Positions 44,630-53,397 of a stretch of DNA of 64,000 bases are shown here, one piece after another. Numbering within the stretch: position 1 is the stretch's first letter; the number at the start of each line of letters is the position of its first letter. Origin of the DNA: JAWKWH01 sp965204295 (GTDB lineage: Bacteria > Pseudomonadota > Alphaproteobacteria > Rhizobiales > Rhizobiaceae); assembly GCA_965204295.1 (NCBI GenBank), contig OZ241973.1:2108001-2172000 (forward strand), read 5' to 3'. Under the pieces are notes generated by a model, which was given only the letters and a program-made list of their open reading frames with translations, was not told the DNA's origin and made no database searches. The position numbers were made by a program, and so were the translations under genes.

Positions 44630-45313
44630 TCAGGCGTCCCGCCATTCGGTCAGCGCTGCCAGAACTGGCAGGAAACCGCTCCAGCGATTGATCGCCGTTT
44701 CCGCGCCCGCCTCGGTCAACCGGTCGGAATGACCCGGAAAGCTGTGCGCCCCGCCGGTAAATCCTATGACGCGCATTCCCGCAGTCACCGCTGCGATCAC
44801 CCCGTGGACGGAATCCTCGACAACGAAGGTGTTTCCCGGGTCAGCGCCGGTTTCCGATGCGGCATGCAGAAAGACATCTGGCGCGGGTTTTGAATCGACG
44901 CCCTCAAGGTCGGGCGCCGAGTAGATCATCCCGTCGAACAAGGGCTTCAATCCGGTCCGCCGTAGCATCGCATCGATACGCGCATTCCTGGAATTGGAGC
45001 AGATACAGCGCTTCGGCATCGTCGCGGCCGCCTTGCCTGCGCCGTCGATTTCCCTGACTTCACGCGAGAGTTTCTCGTCGAGCACCCGCCGGTTCTCATC
45101 CAGCAAGGACGCCTGAAACGGAATATCCGCCTCCTTCTCCACCGTCAGGAGTATGTCCTTGAACGTGAGGCCGGCAAATCGCTCCGCCACTTCCGACGCC
45201 GAGATCGGAAAGCTGGCATTCGTCAGCATCTCCGATTCCACCTTGGCGGCTATGATTTCCGAATCGACCAGAACGCCGTCACAGTCGAAGATCACCAGGT
45301 CGGGCACCGGCAT
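44630..45313 (-). CDS. HAD-IA family hydrolase (phosphatase/phosphoglucomutase-like)
   Basis: 227 residues from MPVPDLVIFDCDGVLVDSEI, with GGAG upstream. HAD motif I is DCDGVLVDS; motif II is the Ser of CICSNSRNARID; motif III/IV is DSKPAPDVFLHAA and VVEDSVHGVIAAVTAGMR. The cap domain resembles beta-phosphoglucomutase/GPH types. The substrate is unknown. Convergent with the lipoprotein gene. Confidence 0.92.
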   Translation of the reverse strand: MPVPDLVIFDCDGVLVDSEIIAAKVESEMLTNASFPISASEVAERFAGLTFKDILLTVEKEADIPFQASLLDENRRVLDEKLSREVREIDGAGKAAATMPKRCICSNSRNARIDAMLRRTGLKPLFDGMIYSAPDLEGVDSKPAPDVFLHAASETGADPGNTFVVEDSVHGVIAAVTAGMRVIGFTGGAHSFPGHSDRLTEAGAETAINRWSGFLPVLAALTEWRDA

Positions 45314-45487
45314 CGAAATCTCCGGGAATTGGAAAAACGAACGCCGGAACATACGGCGCCCGCACTATAGAATGGTCCGGGGCGTTTCGCAACAGCGAAA
45401 GACCGGTCGACCGCAATTCCGGTTCCTTCGCCCGCCGGAAGCGTCCTCTGCCGTCCCGTCGGACACAAAACGAGCCGGGCCGGTGAC

Positions 45488-45502
45488 TTAAGCCAAAATT
45501 TA
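45488..45502 (+). promoter_or_regulatory. Candidate CtrA-binding site upstream of ccrM
   Basis: TTAA (45488-45491), seven bases, then TTTA (45499-45502) matches the CtrA consensus TTAA-N7-TTAA with one mismatch, 54-68 bases before the ccrM start. In Caulobacter and several Rhizobiales, ccrM is a direct CtrA target. The match is short and could be chance. Confidence 0.35.
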
Positions 45503-45555
45503 CCGTGAGCGGCAACCATGGTCGTCAGTGTTTTGCGTTCAGTACGAGTGCCCTC

Positions 45556-46686
45556 ATGTCAGCAGTACGACATCTCGACGATCTTGTTCCCCGCGCCGCC
45601 GACCATTGGTCCGATACGGTTCTCAAAGGAGATTGTGCCGCGTCTCTCGATCGATTGCCGGAGAATTCGGTCGATGTCATTTTTGCCGACCCGCCCTACA
45701 ATCTTCAGCTTGGCGGCGATTTGCACAGACCGGACCGGTCGAAGGTGGCCGCCGTCGACGATCATTGGGACCGATTCGAAAGCTTCCGGGTCTACGACGC
45801 GTTCACCCGCGCATGGATGACGGCAGCGCGGCGCGTGTTGAAACCAGCGGGAACCATATGGGTCATCGGCTCCTATCACAATATTTTTCGCGTCGGCGCC
45901 GTCATGCAGGACCTGGGATACTGGATTTTGAACGATGTCGTCTGGCGCAAGACCAATCCCATGCCCAATTTTCGCGGACGCCGGTTTCAAAACGCCCATG
46001 AGACCATGATCTGGGCGACCCGTGATCGGAACGCCAAAGGCTATACGTTCAATTATGAAGCCATGAAGGCGGCTAATGACGACGTGCAGATGCGCTCCGA
46101 CTGGCTGTTTCCGATCTGCACCGGGGCCGAGAGGCTGAAGGACGAAACCGGCGTCAAGATTCACCCGACGCAAAAACCGGAGGCGCTGCTGGCAAGGGTT
46201 CTGCTGGCTTCGTCGAAACCCGGCGATGTGGTGCTCGATCCGTTTTTCGGTTCGGGAACCACGGGCGCGGTGGCGAAAAAGATGGGTCGCCGTTTCGTCG
46301 GCATCGAGCGGGAGCAATCCTATATCGACGCGGCCGAAGCGCGTATCGCTGCAGTCGAACCGCTGGCCGACGCCGCGCTGGCCATGCTTTCCGGCAAACG
46401 GGCCGAACCGAGGGTGGCCTTCGCCGGTCTCGTGCATGGCGGTCTCATCCGGCCCGGAACGAAACTGTGGGATTCGAAACGGTGCCGGAACGCAACGGTG
46501 CGGGCGGATGGAACGCTCGCGTTTGAGCGGGACGCCGGATCGATCCATCGCATGGGCGCGAAGGCGCAGAACGCGGAATCCTGCAATGGTTGGACATTCT
46601 GGCACTATGAAGAAGGCGGCGCGTTGAAGCCGATCGATGAATTGCGGACAATCGCCCGCTCGCGAATGGCGATGGCGGGGGCCTGA
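45556..46686 (+). CDS. ccrM: Cell-cycle DNA adenine methyltransferase CcrM (GANTC)
   Basis: 376 residues. Beta-class N6-adenine methyltransferase: catalytic FADPPYNLQLGGDLHRPD (DPPY), SAM-binding VLDPFFGSGTTGAVAKKMG near the middle, and the alphaproteobacterial C-terminal extension (HRMGAKAQNAESCNGWTFWH) that is diagnostic for CcrM against other HinfI-like enzymes. It methylates GANTC and couples methylation to the cell cycle. Start MSAVRHLDDL is preferred; the frame extends upstream to 45505. Confidence 0.96.
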   Translation: MSAVRHLDDLVPRAADHWSDTVLKGDCAASLDRLPENSVDVIFADPPYNLQLGGDLHRPDRSKVAAVDDHWDRFESFRVYDAFTRAWMTAARRVLKPAGTIWVIGSYHNIFRVGAVMQDLGYWILNDVVWRKTNPMPNFRGRRFQNAHETMIWATRDRNAKGYTFNYEAMKAANDDVQMRSDWLFPICTGAERLKDETGVKIHPTQKPEALLARVLLASSKPGDVVLDPFFGSGTTGAVAKKMGRRFVGIEREQSYIDAAEARIAAVEPLADAALAMLSGKRAEPRVAFAGLVHGGLIRPGTKLWDSKRCRNATVRADGTLAFERDAGSIHRMGAKAQNAESCNGWTFWHYEEGGALKPIDELRTIARSRMAMAGA

Positions 46687-46688
46687 CC

Positions 46689-47303
46689 CTAAACCACCGC
46701 CACGCCTCGCGCAGCGAGGGCCGGGCGCAGTCTTTCGGCATTCGTGAACAACACCGCCTGCCATCCGGCGGCGATCGCGCCATCGACATTCTGCCGGCTG
46801 TCGTCGATAAACAGTGTCGCGGCCGGTTCCAGCCCGTGCGCTTCGGCGTGGTGTTCGTATATTTCGCGGTCGGGCTTTATCAGGCCGATATCGGCCGATA
46901 CCGTCACCGCGCGGGGTTCCCGCAGAAAACCGAACCTCTCCCTAGCCTCGGCGAAAGTATCGCCGGCGAAATTCGTCAGCATGGTCACGTCATGGCCGGC
47001 GGCGATCAGTCGTTCCAGGATCGTCACGCTGCCTTCGATGCGATGCGGGATCATCTCGTGCCAGTGACGCCGAAATCCCCGGATATTATGAGCTTCGCCG
47101 GGAAACTTCCCGATCAGCAGGGCTTCGGCCTCGGGCCAGCCGCGCCCCCGGTCCTGCTCGATATTCCATTCGGAGGTACAGACTTCGGCAAGGAACCGCC
47201 GCCTCCGGTCGTCGTCCGGGATCAGCCGCTTGAAGGGAATCTCCGGATCGTAGTGCAACAGCACCCCGCCGACGTCGAAAACAATGTGGCGAATTTCGCT
47301 CAT
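46689..47303 (-). CDS. HAD-IA family hydrolase (YihX-like)
   Basis: 204 residues. Motif I FDVGGVLLHYDP, motif II in VTMLTNFAGDTF, and motifs III/IV in IGLIKPDREIYEHHAE and TLFIDDSRQNVDGAIAAG. The N-terminal VGGVL and cap size recall the 2-haloacid dehalogenase/YihX phosphatase group. It overlaps mutY by 4 nt (ATGA), so it is translated after it. Confidence 0.93.
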   Translation of the reverse strand: MSEIRHIVFDVGGVLLHYDPEIPFKRLIPDDDRRRRFLAEVCTSEWNIEQDRGRGWPEAEALLIGKFPGEAHNIRGFRRHWHEMIPHRIEGSVTILERLIAAGHDVTMLTNFAGDTFAEARERFGFLREPRAVTVSADIGLIKPDREIYEHHAEAHGLEPAATLFIDDSRQNVDGAIAAGWQAVLFTNAERLRPALAARGVAVV

Positions 47304-48406
47304 GTGGAGGGCCTTTCCAAAGGTCGGCGTTTTTTCGTTGCGCCCGGAACGGCCGCTTCAATTACCTTTTTCATGATTGCGGGCAAAGCCTCGCCGGGAA
47401 TTTCGGCGGGCGGGGACCACCATCCGTCCGTATTGTTTCGCGGATTCCTCAGATTGGCGCGAAAAACGGCCAGTTCCAGCTCAAAATGGGTAAAAACGTG
47501 CCTGATTTCGCCTGCAATTCGCCAGTTTGCGGTGAATGGAGCCCCCGATTTGCCGGTTTTGCCATCCCGACCGGCGCTCCAATCGGTAGTCGGCACCTCC
47601 GCCATGCCGCCGAGCAAGCCGCTCTCGGCGCGTTTCCGCAAAAGCACCGCGCCATCGCCGCGAACGGCCACGAATGCCGCTCCCCGGCGTAACGGCTTCG
47701 GTTTCTTCGACACCTTAACCGGATACCGCTCGGGGTCGCCCTGGCCGAAGGCCCGGCAACATTCACGCAGCGGGCAGGCGATGCAGGCCGGTTTCCGCGG
47801 TGTGCAGATCATCGCTCCGAGGTCCATCGCGGCCTGCGCGAAGTCGCCCGGCCTGTCCTCGCAAAGATGATTCGCCACGAAGCGGCGTATCGTCGTCCTG
47901 GCGTCCGGCGGCAGTGTCCCGATCGCGGCGATTCGCGAGACGACGCGTTCCACGTTGCCGTCGACGACCGGAACCGCGGCGCCGAAGGCGATCGCGGCGA
48001 TCGCCGATGCGGTATATTCGCCTATTCCCGGGAGTTTTCTCAATTCCTCGACTGAATCCGGAAACCTGCCGGCATGGTCGGAGGAGATGATTTCCGCGCA
48101 CTTCTTCAGGTTGCGCACGCGCGAATAGTAGCCGAGTCCGGCCCAGGCCTTCATCACCTCGTCCCGATCGGCCGCCGCGAGCGAAAAAATATCGGGCCAG
48201 AGTTCAAGGAAGCCGGCAAAGTACGGCATTACCGTCCGGACCGTTGTTTGCTGAAGCATGATTTCCGACAGCCACACATGGTACGGATCGGGTTTGGCGC
48301 CCGTTGCCGCGCGCGCCGGAGGAATACGCCACGGCAGGTCCCGATGATGATTGTCGTACCAGTCGAGCAATCCGCGCGACAGAATTCTGGTTTGAGGATT
48401 TGGCAT
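47300..48406 (-). CDS. mutY: A/G-specific adenine glycosylase
   Basis: 368 residues from MPNPQTRILSRGLLDWYDNH. MutY removes A opposite 8-oxoG. The catalytic Glu is in SEIMLQQTTVRTVMPYF, the helix-hairpin-helix and catalytic Asp in LPGIGEYTASAIAAIAFG and VPVVDGNVERVV. The [4Fe-4S] cluster has the exact C-x6-C-x2-C-x5-C spacing in CTPRKPACIACPLRECC. The C-terminal Nudix-like 8-oxoG domain follows. Divergent from the DUF721 gene. Confidence 0.97.
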   Translation of the reverse strand: MPNPQTRILSRGLLDWYDNHHRDLPWRIPPARAATGAKPDPYHVWLSEIMLQQTTVRTVMPYFAGFLELWPDIFSLAAADRDEVMKAWAGLGYYSRVRNLKKCAEIISSDHAGRFPDSVEELRKLPGIGEYTASAIAAIAFGAAVPVVDGNVERVVSRIAAIGTLPPDARTTIRRFVANHLCEDRPGDFAQAAMDLGAMICTPRKPACIACPLRECCRAFGQGDPERYPVKVSKKPKPLRRGAAFVAVRGDGAVLLRKRAESGLLGGMAEVPTTDWSAGRDGKTGKSGAPFTANWRIAGEIRHVFTHFELELAVFRANLRNPRNNTDGWWSPPAEIPGEALPAIMKKVIEAAVPGATKKRRPLERPST

Positions 48407-48445
48407 CGGGCGATAGTGTTGGTTTTCGAAAGGGCTGAACCACTC

Positions 48446-48937
48446 ATGGCAGGGAAAAAGCGCCGTCACAATCCCGTACCGGTCAGCGATCTGGTGTCGC
48501 GCATCATCGATCCGGTGCTCGCCAGACGCACCGGGGTCACGACAAGCCTGCTTCAGGCCTGGGACGAGATCGTTGGCGGCGAGCTTGCCGGGCAATCACA
48601 TCCTGAAAGAATCAAATGGAACCGTCGTGCGGGCGACGACAACCCGTTTGAGCCGGCAACTCTCATCATTGCATGCGAAGCGATGGCCGCCTTGCATGTC
48701 CAGCACCGGACAAGCGAGATCATGTCGAGGATCAACGGATTTCTCGGTTATTCGGCTATCGGACGCATCAAAATCGTGCAAAAACCGATCGGAGCCGAAA
48801 AGCCGATAAAGTCTGCGCCGCGCGTTCTACCTGACGCGCAAATGCGCGAAATCGCTAAAAAGGTCTCCGGCGTCGAGGACGAGGAGTTGTGCAAGGCTCT
48901 GGAAAGACTCGGGAAAAACGTCGCCGCGTCCCGGTGA
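48446..48937 (+). CDS. DUF721 (DciA-like) protein
   Basis: 163 residues from MAGKKRRHNPVPVSDLVSRI. The DUF721 domain is seen in LLQAWDEIVGGELAGQSHPE, then TLIIACEAMAALHVQHRTSE and IGRIKIVQKP. DciA, a member of DUF721, loads the replicative helicase in bacteria that lack DnaC/DnaI; whether this long form does so is inference. It begins the conserved DUF721-DsbA-smc run. Confidence 0.85.
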   Translation: MAGKKRRHNPVPVSDLVSRIIDPVLARRTGVTTSLLQAWDEIVGGELAGQSHPERIKWNRRAGDDNPFEPATLIIACEAMAALHVQHRTSEIMSRINGFLGYSAIGRIKIVQKPIGAEKPIKSAPRVLPDAQMREIAKKVSGVEDEELCKALERLGKNVAASR

Positions 48938-49062
48938 TCGAATTTCATATCGATCACGGACGGTTTATCGGCTAGGGCGATTGAACCGTGGTGGTGCGAC
49001 AAAACTTGCCATACTCGACCGCAACACTCGCAATTTTGTGTCAAACCGCTACAAAATCCACT

Positions 49063-49078
49063 GATTCGCAGGTGATTC
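49063..49078 (+). promoter_or_regulatory. Pair of GANTC (CcrM) sites just upstream of the DsbA-like gene
   Basis: GATTC at 49063-49067 and at 49074-49078, with 6 bases between, ends 3 bases before the start codon. Both are CcrM target sites. Methylation near a start could influence expression, but no promoter boxes were placed. Confidence 0.3.
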
Positions 49079-49080
49079 GC

Positions 49081-49752
49081 ATGTCAATTCCGATCCACCG
49101 CCGCACGATCCTCTCTGCCATGGCCGTTGTGCCGGCCGCCGGCTTTCTCGCCGGTTGCAATGGCGATGACAAGAAAGCCGAGGTGCCGGAGGTGCCGCCG
49201 GCCGATCGCGGCTCGGTGGACATGGACGAATTGCTGGCCGACGCGCCGATGGAAGAGAAGATCGTCGGGCAGGCCAATGCGCCGGTGACGATTGTCGAAT
49301 ACGCCTCGATGACCTGTCGGCATTGCGCCAATTTCCACAACAACACCTGGCCGGGCATCAGGGAGAAATATGTCGACACCGGCAGGGCCCGACTGATTTT
49401 CCGCGAGTTCGGATTTGACCCGAGGGCGGAGGCCGGTTTCATGCTGGCGCGGTGCTCCGGCGACAATTATTTCGCGATGATCGATGTGCTGTTCAAACAA
49501 CAGGAAAGCTGGGCGAGCGCGCGGGACGGCAGAGCGGCCCTGCTGAAAATTGCCCGTTTGGCGGGTTTTTCACGGGAGTCCTTCGAGGCCTGCTTGACGG
49601 ACCAGAAGCTTCTGGACGATGTGAGAGCGGTAAAACATCGCGGCGCGGACGAATTCGGCGTGAATTCCACGCCGACCTTCTTCATCAACGGCAAGAAATA
49701 TGCGGGAGCACTGTCGGTTGACGAAATGTCGGCCATCATCGACAGCATGTAG
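49081..49752 (+). CDS. DsbA family thiol-disulfide protein, lipid-anchored
   Basis: 223 residues from MSIPIHRRTILSAMAVVPAA; the signal has a lipobox-like FLAGC, so lipid anchoring is likely. The thioredoxin fold has the active-site CxxC in YASMTCRHCANFHNNTWPGI and the cis-Pro in FGVNSTPTFFINGKKYAGAL. It oxidises or isomerises periplasmic disulfides. It precedes smc, as in many alphaproteobacteria. The frame is open to 48988, but a start there would remove the signal. Confidence 0.93.
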   Translation: MSIPIHRRTILSAMAVVPAAGFLAGCNGDDKKAEVPEVPPADRGSVDMDELLADAPMEEKIVGQANAPVTIVEYASMTCRHCANFHNNTWPGIREKYVDTGRARLIFREFGFDPRAEAGFMLARCSGDNYFAMIDVLFKQQESWASARDGRAALLKIARLAGFSRESFEACLTDQKLLDDVRAVKHRGADEFGVNSTPTFFINGKKYAGALSVDEMSAIIDSM

Positions 49753-49813
49753 GCGCCACCCCGCGACCGGCTGCCTGGACCGGGCGGCCGTCGGAACGGC
49801 GGGGCGCTGACCC

Positions 49814-52800
49814 ATGCGGTTTTCAAGGCTCCGTCTTCTCGGTTTCAAATCGTTTGTCGAACCGTCCGACTTCGTTATCGAGGGCGGCCTGACCGGTGTG
49901 GTCGGCCCCAATGGCTGCGGCAAGTCCAACCTAGTAGAAGCCTTGCGCTGGGTGATGGGCGAGAGTTCCTACAAGAATATGCGCGCCTCGGGCATGGACG
50001 ATGTGATCTTCTCCGGTTCGGCAACCCGGCCTTCACGCAACACCGCCGAGGTGACCCTGTTTCTGGAAAACGCCGACCGCACCGCCCCGGCGGCGTTCAA
50101 TGATTCCCACGAATTGCAGGTTTCCCGGCGCATCGAGCGCGAAGCCGGTTCGGTCTATCGCATCAACGGCAAGGACGCCCGCGCCAGAGACGTGCAGTTG
50201 CTGTTCGCCGACCAGTCCACGGGCGCGCGCTCGCCGTCCATGGTCGGGCAGGGCCGCATCGGCGAACTGATACAGGCCAAGCCGCAGGCGCGCCGGGCGC
50301 TGCTGGAAGAGGCGGCGGGCATATCCGGCCTGCATTCGCGCCGCCACGAAGCCGAATTGCGGCTACGGGCCGCCGAGCAGAATCTCGAACGCTTGGACGA
50401 TGTGGTCGCGGAACTGGAGAGCCAGATCGACAGTTTGAAGCGGCAGGCCCGGCAGGCGACCCGCTTCAAGAATGTGTCTGCCGAGATCCGCAAATCCGAG
50501 GCGATTCTGCTGCATCTGCGCTGGACCCAGGCGAAGGAGCACGAAGCGGAAGCCCAAAGCGCGCTGGCGCAGGCGACGTCGCTGGTCGCCGAAAAGGCCG
50601 CCGCCCAGGCCGAGGCAGCCAAGCGACAGGGTGCCGGCGCCGACGATCTTCCTTCGCTGCGCGATGCCGAGGCGAAAGCCGCCGCCGCCCTTGAAAGGCT
50701 TACGATCGCGCGGGCGCAACTCAATGAAGAGGCCGAGCGCCTGCGCAACCGCCGGGTCGAACTGGAAAAACGGCTCGAACAACTGGGCGCGGACATCAAG
50801 CGCGAGAAAAGCCTTCTTTCCGATAGCGCCGGCATGATCGAACGGCTAGGCGAAGAGGAAACCGCGCTTCACGGGGACTCCTCCGGTTCGGCCGAGCGGG
50901 AAGCCGAAACGAGAGCGGCCCACGAGCGGACTTCCGCAAGGCTTGCCGCGAGCGAGGAGGCGCTGGCTTCGATCACCGCCGAGCGGGCCGAGGCGTCCGC
51001 CGACCGCGACCGGATAGAGCGCGGCATCCGCGATCTGGGCGAGAGGAAAGTCCGGCTGGACGGGCGGCTTACCGCTTTGGAGAGCGAACTTGCCAAGCTT
51101 GCGGAGAAGATTTCCGGCCTGCCCGATCCGGCGGAAAAGGCGGTCTTTGTCGAAAGGCTGGAATCCGATCTGGCGCGCAACGAGACCGAAGTCAATTCCG
51201 CCGAGCGATCTGCGGAACTGGCGCGTGAAAAGGAGCAGGCGGCCCGCGCGCCGCTACAGGATGCGAAGGCGGAGTTGGCGAAAATCGAAACCGAATCGCG
51301 GACGCTGGCCAAAATCCTCAATGCCGACGCTGGCGGCCTGTTTCCGGCGGTGCTGGAGAATATCAGGGTGGAACGCGGTTTTGAGACCGCGCTGGGCGCG
51401 GCTCTGGGAGAAGACCTCGATATTCCGCTTGATATGACCGCCCCGGCTCACTGGGCCGGGGCAATGCCTATGGAAGGAGATCCGGAGCTGCCTGCCGGCG
51501 TCATTTCGCTTGCCTCGGTCGTCAAAGCGCCTGCCGAACTTTCGCGAAGGCTGGCGCAGACCGGCGTTATTGAAGATGATGACGCTGGCCTGCGCGAGCG
51601 ATTGCGGCCGGGACAGCGGATTGTAAGCCGCGACGGCGCATTGTGGCGGTGGGACGGATTTGTCGCCGGCGCCGATGCGCCGACCGCCGCCGCGCAACGC
51701 CTGGCGCGGAAAAACCGTCTGGCGAAACTGGATGCCGAAGCGGTTCACGCGACAAAGGCGGTTCGCGGGTGCGAGGCCAAGTTGGAGGAAGCAAAGACTG
51801 CGCTCCAGGCCGCGATTGCCCGCGAGCGTGAAACACGCGACAAGGGCAGGGAACTTCTGGAAGAGTTGAAGAACGCGCGCGAAGCGCTGGCCTCGGCCGA
51901 GCGGACATACGGACAGTTCGCGACCAGGCAGGCCGCCTTGGAGGAATCGAAAGCGCGTCTGATCGAAGCGCGCGATGAGGCGACCGGTGAACTGGCCGCC
52001 GCGGAATCGTCGCTCGCCAATGCGCCGGACTTGGTGGACCTGAAACGAAGGCGGGAGCGAGCGAACGCGACGGTATTGGAGCGCCGCGCATCGGCGGCGG
52101 AAGCACGCGCGACATTCGAGGGATTGAGCCGGGAAGTCGAAGCGCGTAATCGCCGGCTGGAGGCGATTGCCGTCGAGCGCGGGGATTGGACCGGTCGGGC
52201 CGATACCGCGAAGAACCAGGTCGCGTCGCTGGAAACCCGCACGGCGAAGGCGAATTCCGAATTCCGATCGCTTGCCGATGCTCCGGATGAGGTTGAAACC
52301 CGCCGGCGGGCGCTGATGAACCAGTTGTCGGAAGCGGAGAAATTGCGCCGGCAGGCCGCAGACCGTTTGCAGGAAGCCGAAAATCGGCAGGTGGAGCTTG
52401 ACAGGACCGCCACTGACGCAATCACCGCGCTGGCCCGGTCGCGAGAGGAACGTGCGCGCGCCGAGGAACGGTTGACCGCGGCGGACGAGCGGCGTGTGGA
52501 AGTCGAGGCCCGGATAAAGGAAACCATCAATGTGGCGCCGCACATAGCGCTCGGCCAGGCCGGACTTGGGCCAGACGCTGATTTGCCGGACGCCAATGAC
52601 GCGGAACGGCGGCTGGAGCGTCTGAAGATCGAGCGCGAGCGCCTCGGTGCCGTCAATCTGCGCGCCGAGGCGGAACAGGCGGAACTGTCCGAACGTCTTG
52701 ATACGATCGCGACGGAGCGCGAGGATGTCATCGAAGCGATCAGGAATTTGCGCAAGGCGATCCAGAACCTCAACAAGGAGGGTCGCGAACGTCTGCTTCA

Positions 52801-53269
52801 GGCATTCGGTGTTGTCGACGGCCATTTTCGCCGGCTGTTCACACATCTGTTCGGCGGCGGTGCGGCCGAACTGCAATTGATCGAATCGGAAGATCCGCTG
52901 GAAGCCGGTCTTGAAATTCTGGCGCGTCCGCCCGGAAAACGCCCGCAAACCATGACGCTGCTTTCCGGCGGTGAACAAGCGCTCACCGCCATGGCGCTGA
53001 TATTCGCCGTCTTCCTGACCAATCCCGCGCCGATTTGTGTGCTCGACGAGGTGGATGCGCCGCTCGACGATCACAATGTCGAACGCTTCTGCAATCTGAT
53101 GGACGAGATGGTGGAGTCGACCGATACGCGCTTCGTCATCATCACGCACAATCCGATCACGATGGCGCGGATGAATCGGCTGTATGGCGTGACAATGGGA
53201 GAGCAGGGCGTCAGCCAACTGGTTTCGGTCAATCTGGAGCAGGCCGAGGAACTGCGCGAGGCGGGCTGA
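49814..53269 (+). CDS. smc: Chromosome segregation protein SMC
   Basis: 1151 residues. Walker A is GPNGCGKSN at residues 31-39, in the typical MRFSRLRLLGFKSFVEPSDF start. Two long coiled coils (about 165-495 and 670-980) flank a hinge with SMC-hinge features (GGLFPAVLENIRVERGFETA, GVISLASVV). The signature motif LLSGGEQALTAMALIFA and Walker B ICVLDEVDAPLDDHNV lie near the C-terminus. It organises chromosomes with ScpA/ScpB. Downstream ppdK starts 128 nt later. Confidence 0.98.
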   Translation: MRFSRLRLLGFKSFVEPSDFVIEGGLTGVVGPNGCGKSNLVEALRWVMGESSYKNMRASGMDDVIFSGSATRPSRNTAEVTLFLENADRTAPAAFNDSHELQVSRRIEREAGSVYRINGKDARARDVQLLFADQSTGARSPSMVGQGRIGELIQAKPQARRALLEEAAGISGLHSRRHEAELRLRAAEQNLERLDDVVAELESQIDSLKRQARQATRFKNVSAEIRKSEAILLHLRWTQAKEHEAEAQSALAQATSLVAEKAAAQAEAAKRQGAGADDLPSLRDAEAKAAAALERLTIARAQLNEEAERLRNRRVELEKRLEQLGADIKREKSLLSDSAGMIERLGEEETALHGDSSGSAEREAETRAAHERTSARLAASEEALASITAERAEASADRDRIERGIRDLGERKVRLDGRLTALESELAKLAEKISGLPDPAEKAVFVERLESDLARNETEVNSAERSAELAREKEQAARAPLQDAKAELAKIETESRTLAKILNADAGGLFPAVLENIRVERGFETALGAALGEDLDIPLDMTAPAHWAGAMPMEGDPELPAGVISLASVVKAPAELSRRLAQTGVIEDDDAGLRERLRPGQRIVSRDGALWRWDGFVAGADAPTAAAQRLARKNRLAKLDAEAVHATKAVRGCEAKLEEAKTALQAAIARERETRDKGRELLEELKNAREALASAERTYGQFATRQAALEESKARLIEARDEATGELAAAESSLANAPDLVDLKRRRERANATVLERRASAAEARATFEGLSREVEARNRRLEAIAVERGDWTGRADTAKNQVASLETRTAKANSEFRSLADAPDEVETRRRALMNQLSEAEKLRRQAADRLQEAENRQVELDRTATDAITALARSREERARAEERLTAADERRVEVEARIKETINVAPHIALGQAGLGPDADLPDANDAERRLERLKIERERLGAVNLRAEAEQAELSERLDTIATEREDVIEAIRNLRKAIQNLNKEGRERLLQAFGVVDGHFRRLFTHLFGGGAAELQLIESEDPLEAGLEILARPPGKRPQTMTLLSGGEQALTAMALIFAVFLTNPAPICVLDEVDAPLDDHNVERFCNLMDEMVESTDTRFVIITHNPITMARMNRLYGVTMGEQGVSQLVSVNLEQAEELREAG

Positions 53270-53397
53270 GGCGCGGGCGGCACCGGGCGGGCGGTATTCA
53301 ATCGATTTTTATTGTGTGATTTCCGCGCGCCGCGGTAGTGCATTGCAGCAAAAGCAACTATTGCAGGCGCGGGGATCGGAATGCCTGCGAGGATGCC

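Noticed and set aside
51254..53218. 654-residue minus-strand frame inside smc
   Set aside because: Antisense to smc, which has all SMC motifs; the frame is open only because of GC-rich codon bias.
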